Below, piece by piece: positions 56,831 through 64,000 of a stretch of DNA of 64,000 nt. Position 1 is the stretch's first letter; every line of letters begins with the position of its first letter. The notes under the pieces are model-generated. The model had not been told where the DNA came from, did not search any database, and worked only from the letters and a program-made list of their open reading frames with translations. This DNA comes from Chitinophagaceae bacterium (lineage in GTDB: Bacteria > Bacteroidota > Bacteroidia > Chitinophagales > Chitinophagaceae), in contig CANGIY010000002.1 in the NCBI GenBank assembly GCA_947454235.1, forward strand, positions 62,001 through 126,000, in the 5' to 3' direction. A program made the translations under genes and the position numbers.

Positions 56831-58369
56831 ATGAGATACATTTTACTCATTTTTTTAGGCATTACATTGGTTACCAAGTCTTTTGGTGTCCTACCGCCTG
56901 TAATTCTTGAAAATACGGGGAATGCACCTTCAGCAACCCGAATCGCGTTTGTTGTAGGAAATGACGTTTATGAAGACAAAGTCCATTTTCCGACTTTGAA
57001 AGTATGCAAAAACGATGCAGACAGCATGGCTAAGGCACTCAAAGAGTGCGGCTTCTATGTAATTTCATGTAAAGACGGTAACAGAAAAGCTATAATGGAC
57101 AGCATGGGCAAATTCATCAAGCGTTTGCCTGAATTTGACGTAGCTCTCTTTTACTATTCAGGTCATGGTACTGAGATGGATGGAAGGAACTACATAATTC
57201 CAACCGACCTGATGAACCCAAAGAAAACGAATGAAGTAGTAAAACTCATGTTTAAGAATGCAGCTATTGACATTCAAGGTACTGTTATGGCTGAATTTGC
57301 AAAAAGGCAGGAGAAATACAATTTCCTGATTATTGATGCGTGCCGCATTTCACTCGATGATTTTGTGCCGGGTGCAAAGTCGCCTGTAAAATCGGAGAAC
57401 GAAGGCTTCAGCAAACCAGATCAGAAAATGGGAACTACCGTTGTATATGCAACAGGCAGAAGCCAGAAATCGTTTGAGAGCAAGGGAGAGAACAGTATTT
57501 TTACTAATGAACTCTTGCGCCAGATTTTAATTCCGAATGTGAGCTACAGAGATGTTTTTATGAAAGCATCACAGGCAACTATGGATCTTGTAGCGCAACA
57601 CCCTAATGACTATGTCGGATTGCAACAACCTCAGGTTATTGATATGATTTTCAAGAACTTCCAGTTTGTATCTAAACCAGTACAAAAAGAAGTGTTGCCA
57701 ACTATCATTCAACCTGCCGGCAACCCGGTGGTGGTTAAACCAGCCATTAGAGAAGCTGAAGACTTGACAAGGTACCAAAAGGCAGATTTGAGTTACGGCT
57801 ACATGGATCCTGATAAAAACATTGCTATTCCAGCACAATTTGAACTTTGTGATGAGTACTTCCATGATGAACGTGCATTCGTTGTTGTCAACAAAAAATA
57901 CGGTTATATCAACAAAAAGGGAAGGGTAGCTATCAAATGCGATTACGATAAGGCGTATTCATTCTCTGAAGGTTTAGGGGCTGTTTACAAAAACGGACTT
58001 TGGGGCTTTTTGAACCCTGATGGAAATATTGTTGTCAACTTCCAGTTTGTTTCTGTCGCGCCATTCTCTGAAGGTCTCGCAGCCGTAAAAGTGAACGATA
58101 AATACGGCTTCATAGATAAAGAAGAAAAACTTGTACTTGGGTATAATTACGACGAGGCAGGTTCTTTTTTCAACAATAGGGCATGCATTAAAAAGAATGG
58201 TCGTTATGGCTTTATAGATAGAGACGGAAAAATTGTAATCCCGTGCATTTATGAAGAATACGCATCGTTCAAAAATGGCTATGCAAGGGTAAAAATCGAC
58301 GATAGAATACTAACTCTTTCTCCTACAGGTGAAGTGATTAAAGAAGTATTCCTGACAAATAGATATTAG
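56831..58369 (+). CDS. Exported caspase-family (C14) protease with C-terminal WG repeats
   Basis: Signal peptide; RIAFVVGNDVYED; YYSGHGTEMDGRNYIIPTD; FLIIDACRI; repeated YGYINKKG/WGFLNPDG/YGFIDKE/YGFIDRDG. Confidence 0.88.
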   Translation: MRYILLIFLGITLVTKSFGVLPPVILENTGNAPSATRIAFVVGNDVYEDKVHFPTLKVCKNDADSMAKALKECGFYVISCKDGNRKAIMDSMGKFIKRLPEFDVALFYYSGHGTEMDGRNYIIPTDLMNPKKTNEVVKLMFKNAAIDIQGTVMAEFAKRQEKYNFLIIDACRISLDDFVPGAKSPVKSENEGFSKPDQKMGTTVVYATGRSQKSFESKGENSIFTNELLRQILIPNVSYRDVFMKASQATMDLVAQHPNDYVGLQQPQVIDMIFKNFQFVSKPVQKEVLPTIIQPAGNPVVVKPAIREAEDLTRYQKADLSYGYMDPDKNIAIPAQFELCDEYFHDERAFVVVNKKYGYINKKGRVAIKCDYDKAYSFSEGLGAVYKNGLWGFLNPDGNIVVNFQFVSVAPFSEGLAAVKVNDKYGFIDKEEKLVLGYNYDEAGSFFNNRACIKKNGRYGFIDRDGKIVIPCIYEEYASFKNGYARVKIDDRILTLSPTGEVIKEVFLTNRY

Positions 58370-58393
58370 ACAAGTAATACTTAACTAGAACTG

Positions 58394-58427
58394 AATGTGG
58401 CTCAATTCGAGCCACATTTTCTTTTTT
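58394..58427 (+). terminator. Intrinsic terminator after caspase-WG gene
   Basis: aatgtggctc (58394-58403) / gagccacatt (58409-58418) then tttctttttt. Confidence 0.8.
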
Positions 58428-58552
58428 ACCTGTTTGCCAGTTAATTTTCAATGGCTTGTAACATTTTCTAAATTTCTGCGATATACCTGTTCCGCCGCAA
58501 TCTTGCTGCAACAATCAAAATATATAATATCGAAAATCGTTACTTTAGCACT

Positions 58553-61500
58553 ATGAAACTTTATGGACTAGTCGCTTTGAGCGCAATTTCATTGAGCGCA
58601 GGCGCACAGGAATATTGGCAACAAAAAGTGGATACTAAAATCGAGGTGCGCCTTGATGATCAAAAGCATTTGTTGCACGGCAAAGAACAAATCACGTACA
58701 CCAACAATTCAAATGACACCTTAAAGGTCATTTACATGCATGTGTGGCCCAATGCTTATAAAAACGATGAAACTCCCTTTGCGCAACAAATGGAGAAGCA
58801 TAAAAAGTCAGATTTTTATTATTCTAAGGCACAGGATAAAGGGTATATAGATAGCCTTGACTTTACGGTTGATGGTAAAAGCATTGATTTTTACTTGCCT
58901 GAAAGTACTCCCGATATTGCTAAATTAGAATTAAAGAAGCCGTTATTGCCACATCAATCAATAAAAATTGAAACTCCCTTTTTGGTAAAGATACCAAAGG
59001 TGTTTTCACGTTTAGGGCATACCGGCAACGCTTATTTCGTTTCGCAATGGTTTCCTAAACCGGCGGTGTACGACAAGAAAGGCTGGCACCCGATTCCCTA
59101 CTTGAACTTAGGTGAGTTTTACAGCGAGTATGGCAGCTATGATGTAGCTATTACTTTGCCGAAGAACTACATTGTTATGGCAACAGGCAATTGTACCGAT
59201 GCATTTGAAAATGCATGGATGGACAGTCTAGCAAATAAGCCAATGCCTTCAGACACAACCAAAGCAAACATCGAAAGTTCTGTAGTAACTAAGACTTTGC
59301 ATTTTCATGAAGATAATGTACATGATTTTGCATGGTTTGCTGATAAGCGTTGGATTGTTCGCAAAGACACAGTTTTCTCTCCCGGCAATAATAAACTGGT
59401 TACTACCTGGACTGCATTTTTACCTGTACACCAAAAACAGTGGGCAAAAGGATGTGACTACCTGAAAACTACTGTAAAACACTACGGCGAGTGGGTTGGT
59501 CCATACCAGTACAACACTATTAAGGCTGTTGAAGGCGATATGTTCGCTGGCGGCGGTATGGAATACCCTACGGTTACTATTATTGATAGAGAGTCTGCAG
59601 GTTCATTGAGCAAGGTCATTATTCACGAAGCTGGACATAACTGGTTTTATGGCATGTTAGGCAGCAACGAACGTGACCATGCCTGGATGGATGAGGGGCT
59701 GAATACATTCCATGAACAAAAAACATCAGAAGCCATCAGGAATGATACCTCAATAACTTTAAAAGGCAAAAAGTCTGGTATTTCAATCAATATTGATGAA
59801 TCGGTATTGTATGGACAAGGTGCTAGGGTGAATGATGATCAGCCTATTGAGATGACATCAGAAGACTACACTTCATTTAATTATGGAATAGATATCTACT
59901 ACAAAACCGGCATTATGTTGCGCTACCTGGAGTCGTACATGGGTGAAGCTGATTACATAGCAGGCATGAAAAACTATTACGATAAGTGGCATTTTAAACA
60001 CCCTCAACCTGAAGACTTCCAACGTTGTATGCAGGAAAAAACCAGTAAGAATATCGATTGGTTGTTCAAAAACATGTTCACTACCGATAAGGAAATTGAT
60101 TTTTCAATAGTTGGTGCTACAAAAGACGGTTCTACTACAAAAGTAACAGTGAAAAATAAAAGCGGTTTAGCTGCACCTATTAAAGTTGAAGCTTACAAAA
60201 ACAAAACGCAGGTAGGCAGCGCATGGGCTGAGCCATTCAAAGAGCGCGTGACATTGACTTTACCAGTAACCGATTGGGACTATTTGAAAATTGACAGCCT
60301 GACACCTGATGCACACAGCTATAACAACTACTATAAAAATGGCGGACTTTCTCACAGGTACGGTCTTGCACTAAAACCGTTTTTAGGGTTTAATCTAGGC
60401 AAAACACAACCAATTTCTTGGATGCCTTCAATGGCTTACAACCAGTATGACGGTTTTATGTTAGGGTTAGCTTTGCATAATATCACTTTCCCTGAAAATC
60501 ACTTCAGGTTTGCAGCGACACCATTGTACGGATTTGGTAGCCAGACGTTCAACGGTGCGTTGACTACAGGTTATTTCTGGTACCCAAAACGCGTGAAAGA
60601 AGTGGAGTTGCAGGGTGATTTTAAAACGTTCCATTACAATGAATCTTTGAAAGACATTTCAAGCGCTGAGCCAATTTATGCACGTTACATGAAATCTGCT
60701 GTTGGCTTGAATATCCTCTTCAATCAGCCCAACAGTGAAGGGCATAACGACAGGCTATTGTCGCCTATTCGTAGGTCATTGTTGATTAAAGCATATAGCA
60801 TTACAGAAGAACAATTTAATTTCGGCACTTCGACTACTTTGAATCAGGTGCAGAACATTTATGGATTGGTGAGGTATAAGCATGAAAATACACGACTTTT
60901 TAACCCTTATAGTTACAAATTAGAAGGACAGGTGCATAAAGATTTTGCAAAGCTTTCGTTTGAAGGAAATGCAAAGATTGACTACAATACGAAGAAGAAA
61001 GCACTTTATGCAAGGGTATTCCTGGGTAAGTACTTTAAATCGAACAATGAAGCAAGTGCTGTTAGTCGCTATTCATTTGCTTCGTCTTTTCAGGGGGTGA
61101 ATGATTATCTTTATGACGGTACATACATCGGTAGAAATGCTGGTGACCATGTTGCTGCGCAGCAAATTTCAATTCAGGAGGGCGGTTTTAAAATCCCGGT
61201 TTATGGAAATGTAGATAGGAGTAGCGACTGGATTGCTACCTTGAACCTGACCAGTGATTTGCCTATAAAACTGCCGTTGAGGTTGTTTTTAGATGCGGGC
61301 TTTATTCCTAACACCAATCCAACTCCAAAGAACAACAGTGCAGCAAGCTTTATTTATGACGGAGGGGTAGAGTTAAAAATCATAGACAATGTATTGAGTA
61401 TTTATTGCCCATTGATAAAAAGCAGCGACTACCAAAACTATCTTCAAAACACTTACGGAGGAAAAGCATTTGCAAGAGGTATCTCTTTCACCCTCATGTT

Positions 61501-61558
61501 GCAAAACCTGAATTTCCTCAAAACCACTTCTTACATTCTTAAAAATTCAGGGGCATAG
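58553..61558 (+). CDS. M1-family metallopeptidase
   Basis: Signal peptide; GGGMEYPTVTII; VIIHEAGHNWFYGMLGSNERDHAWMDEGLNTF (HExxH..E). Confidence 0.88.
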   Translation: MKLYGLVALSAISLSAGAQEYWQQKVDTKIEVRLDDQKHLLHGKEQITYTNNSNDTLKVIYMHVWPNAYKNDETPFAQQMEKHKKSDFYYSKAQDKGYIDSLDFTVDGKSIDFYLPESTPDIAKLELKKPLLPHQSIKIETPFLVKIPKVFSRLGHTGNAYFVSQWFPKPAVYDKKGWHPIPYLNLGEFYSEYGSYDVAITLPKNYIVMATGNCTDAFENAWMDSLANKPMPSDTTKANIESSVVTKTLHFHEDNVHDFAWFADKRWIVRKDTVFSPGNNKLVTTWTAFLPVHQKQWAKGCDYLKTTVKHYGEWVGPYQYNTIKAVEGDMFAGGGMEYPTVTIIDRESAGSLSKVIIHEAGHNWFYGMLGSNERDHAWMDEGLNTFHEQKTSEAIRNDTSITLKGKKSGISINIDESVLYGQGARVNDDQPIEMTSEDYTSFNYGIDIYYKTGIMLRYLESYMGEADYIAGMKNYYDKWHFKHPQPEDFQRCMQEKTSKNIDWLFKNMFTTDKEIDFSIVGATKDGSTTKVTVKNKSGLAAPIKVEAYKNKTQVGSAWAEPFKERVTLTLPVTDWDYLKIDSLTPDAHSYNNYYKNGGLSHRYGLALKPFLGFNLGKTQPISWMPSMAYNQYDGFMLGLALHNITFPENHFRFAATPLYGFGSQTFNGALTTGYFWYPKRVKEVELQGDFKTFHYNESLKDISSAEPIYARYMKSAVGLNILFNQPNSEGHNDRLLSPIRRSLLIKAYSITEEQFNFGTSTTLNQVQNIYGLVRYKHENTRLFNPYSYKLEGQVHKDFAKLSFEGNAKIDYNTKKKALYARVFLGKYFKSNNEASAVSRYSFASSFQGVNDYLYDGTYIGRNAGDHVAAQQISIQEGGFKIPVYGNVDRSSDWIATLNLTSDLPIKLPLRLFLDAGFIPNTNPTPKNNSAASFIYDGGVELKIIDNVLSIYCPLIKSSDYQNYLQNTYGGKAFARGISFTLMLQNLNFLKTTSYILKNSGA

Positions 61559-61580
61559 CTCAAAGCAGTATTTAACCATA

Positions 61581-61623
61581 AAAAAGCCCCAACTTAGTTT
61601 TAAATCCTACGTTGGGGCTTTTT
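61581..61623. terminator. Bidirectional intrinsic terminator
   Basis: aaaaagccccaac (61581-61593) / gttggggcttttt (61611-61623) between convergent genes. Confidence 0.85.
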
Positions 61624-61638
61624 CAACGATTATAGTGG

Positions 61639-62865
61639 TTACCCCTTGTTAAAAGACAATTTTGCAATTCTGAGCATTGCTCTAAAACGCGATTTTACAA
61701 AAGTCATGGATGGAATAGTAACAGGAGTAGCTTTGTATTTGCGCGGTTGAATGTGGTCAATTGCTTTGTTGTAACTATTGAAGCACATTTCCATACTAAA
61801 GTAATTCAATGCCAGTTCTCTTGCAGCACTTGCTCTTTTTTCAGCAGGTACCGATATTAGTTGTATTAGCTTTTTAGCACCGTCATCAACTTTGCCCACA
61901 TCGTAAATTCTGAAGCAATCATTCGCCAATTCATCACTTTCAAGGTCTTCGACGCCACTTACACGAGTGCCTAAAAAACCGCAGCCTGAAGCGAGTGCTT
62001 CCATCATTGAAATTGGCATACCCTCGAAGTTTGAGGGCAAAAGCAAAATATCTGATTCTGTCAGCATGCTGTAGACCTCACTTTGAGACTGCCATCCCTT
62101 GAGTGAAATGTTTTGTTCTAAACCAAGGTCTTTAATGAGTTTCACCAAATCGTTTTTGTCGGCGTCACCATCACCTACCACATTCAATTCAAAATTAATC
62201 CCTTCTTTTTTTAGTTCATTGCCCAGCAATGCAAGGTCTTTAATGCGTTTTTGGTAATGATTCAGTCTGCCCACATAAATCAAGCGAGTGGGTGAGTGAT
62301 TGAAAAATGAAGTGCGTGCCGATGGTAATGCAATGCCACACGGTATTGTGAACATTTTTTCGGATCCTATCTCCTGCGTTTCTTTTAGAGTTTTTGTTGT
62401 GACTCTATTTGATACACTGGTGTATAAATCAATGTCGTTTTTATACTGTGCTGCCAGTTTATAATAATGCCCTTCATCAGCATGAAGTACGCCTACTAAA
62501 GGGTAGGTAGCCCTCATTTCCCATGCCGACTTCCATATAGAAGCGTCGTCAGAAAGAATGATTGGGGTGCTTATAGGTACGTTTTCAGAAAGCAATTGCT
62601 TGTAAAAGAACTCCCTGTATTCGGGTGCGCCAAACTCAAATTCTTGTCCAGCCTTAGTAGTAACTAATTTTACTTTATTTGGTTGACTCTTAATGAGTTT
62701 AATGAGTGTTTCTTTACCCTTACCTGAATAAAACTCCTCGCTTGGTTCTATAGTTACGAAATATGTTTCATAACCGTTATTAGAATAATAAACTGCAAAA
62801 TCTGCCATCCAGCGGGTGACACCACCTCTGTGATAGGGATGGCACAGAAAGGCTATTCTGTTCAT
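61639..62865 (-). CDS. Glycosyltransferase (GT4-like)
   Basis: IYVGRLNHYQKRIKDLALLGNEL; LLLPSNFEGMPISMMEALASGCGFLGT. Confidence 0.83.
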   Translation of the reverse strand: MNRIAFLCHPYHRGGVTRWMADFAVYYSNNGYETYFVTIEPSEEFYSGKGKETLIKLIKSQPNKVKLVTTKAGQEFEFGAPEYREFFYKQLLSENVPISTPIILSDDASIWKSAWEMRATYPLVGVLHADEGHYYKLAAQYKNDIDLYTSVSNRVTTKTLKETQEIGSEKMFTIPCGIALPSARTSFFNHSPTRLIYVGRLNHYQKRIKDLALLGNELKKEGINFELNVVGDGDADKNDLVKLIKDLGLEQNISLKGWQSQSEVYSMLTESDILLLPSNFEGMPISMMEALASGCGFLGTRVSGVEDLESDELANDCFRIYDVGKVDDGAKKLIQLISVPAEKRASAARELALNYFSMEMCFNSYNKAIDHIQPRKYKATPVTIPSMTFVKSRFRAMLRIAKLSFNKG

Positions 62866-64000
62866 TCTGAATACGGATTATAACCCTGAGAAACCATATT
62901 GTACCACTTAGCAAAGCAGATTATTCTCCACGGAACGAAATCGAATTTTCTTTTTCCGGCAATCATATCTTCCAAATAGTTTTTGACTTCTGTTGGTTCT
63001 AGAATTCTTTCACTGAACTGCTTGCAAGCCTTATCTATTTCTTGTCTGAACCATTCAGTACCTTCTTGTTTCAACCAAAGTTCTTCAGGAGTTACAAATC
63101 CCATCTTGTCTTTCCTGTTCTCAATCATTTCAGGAATTACGCCATGCATGGCATCACGTAAAATCTGTTTTCTTACACCGTTTTTGTAAATAAAACGCTC
63201 TGGTAAACTAAATGTGAATTCAACGAAATTCACGTCTAAAAATGGGGTTCTTGATTCTACGCTCCACGCCATTGAATTGTGGTCTTCATACCTTAACAAT
63301 GCAGGTAGAGGTTCAAGGTACATTTGGCGCTTTAAGTTGTGGCTAAGGTTAACCGAAGGAGTCGAGAATCGTTCGGCCGTATGCCCTCCCTTAATAAAAG
63401 TCACCTTGTTTTCACGTGTAATTCGAAGCTTCTTAGGCATCACTTTACGCAAAAAAGGATGTGCGACTTGTGCTGCGGCAATTAAAAAACCTTTTGGATA
63501 GTTACCGTGGGCTTTTTTATATGCGTTTATTTCGCTTAAAAGCCCCGCAAAGTTATTAGAAGTGAGCAACCCGGTATAGAAAGGAATATCATTTCCACCA
63601 TAGCCTGCCAACTGCTCATCAGCACCTTGTCCGTCAATCATTACTTTCAGCCTTGCCTCATGGGTAGCTTTAAAAACTGCCCATTGACTAAATTGAGAAG
63701 TGCTTCCCGTTGGTGCATCCTGATGCCAGATAAATTGATCAATTTCACCCATTAATTGATTGAAGCTTGGGAAAGTTCGGTGCGGATGAGCACCAGTTTT
63801 TTTGATGACCTCATCAGCAAATTTCCACTCATCAAATTTCGGATCCGCGTAGCAAGCGGTAACAGTTTCCTGGCCTGCAAAATCTCCTTTTTCTTTCAAA
63901 AGGTCGGCCGCAAGGCATACAATGCTCGAACTATCCAGTCCCCCCGAAAGGCAAGAACCTACTTTTACATCGCTGCGTAAACGTAATTTAACGGCATTTG
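62862..64000 (-). CDS. Asparagine synthase (glutamine-hydrolysing)-family protein, 5' end beyond window
   Basis: Frame continues to window edge on minus strand (NAVKLRLRSDVKVGSCLSGGLDSSSIVCLAADLLKEKGDFAG), SGGLDSS PP-loop; VESRTPFLDVNFVEFTFSLP. Confidence 0.88.
   Translation of the reverse strand, partial: NAVKLRLRSDVKVGSCLSGGLDSSSIVCLAADLLKEKGDFAGQETVTACYADPKFDEWKFADEVIKKTGAHPHRTFPSFNQLMGEIDQFIWHQDAPTGSTSQFSQWAVFKATHEARLKVMIDGQGADEQLAGYGGNDIPFYTGLLTSNNFAGLLSEINAYKKAHGNYPKGFLIAAAQVAHPFLRKVMPKKLRITRENKVTFIKGGHTAERFSTPSVNLSHNLKRQMYLEPLPALLRYEDHNSMAWSVESRTPFLDVNFVEFTFSLPERFIYKNGVRKQILRDAMHGVIPEMIENRKDKMGFVTPEELWLKQEGTEWFRQEIDKACKQFSERILEPTEVKNYLEDMIAGKRKFDFVPWRIICFAKWYNMVSQGYNPYSE

Noticed and set aside
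58553-61558. M1 peptidase as part of a toxin-like system with the caspase gene
   Set aside because: A strong terminator (58394-58427) separates them and M1 peptidases are common housekeeping enzymes.

Overview
This is a chromosomal window from a Bacteroidota-like (Chitinophagaceae/Sphingobacteriia-type) genome. The evidence is TAnnTTTG promoters, T9SS-sorted proteins, BshB1, GH125 and DUF4294/DUF5916/DUF6029-type proteins. It is mostly dense housekeeping content: pfkA-aroB-aroA-aroC, bshB1, prmA-nadB, purA, pabB, pth, queA, a nupC-type transporter, an M1 peptidase and the SRP RNA. I saw no convincing tRNA, rRNA, CRISPR array, transposase or prophage. The strongest second-look locus is a carotenoid operon (39053-44950): MerR/B12-type regulator, crtI, crtB, an unknown gene, idi, an SRPBCC protein, crtZ and a lycopene cyclase. 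The regulator carries the complete Wx9EH signature of CarH adenosylcobalamin photoreceptors. Just upstream is a 13-bp perfect inverted repeat plus further TTnAACAAA half-sites interleaved with a Bacteroidota-type promoter, which looks like a light/B12-controlled operator. Other points of interest are a kinase-less vWA-PP2C pair, a receiver gene next to a sugar transferase with its own REC-like region and a 4-Cys insertion, an exported caspase-WG-repeat protein, a block-polyampholyte acidic protein between purA and pabB, and a vWA protein with a TonB-plug-like segment. All functional names come from reading protein motifs by eye; no database search was run.
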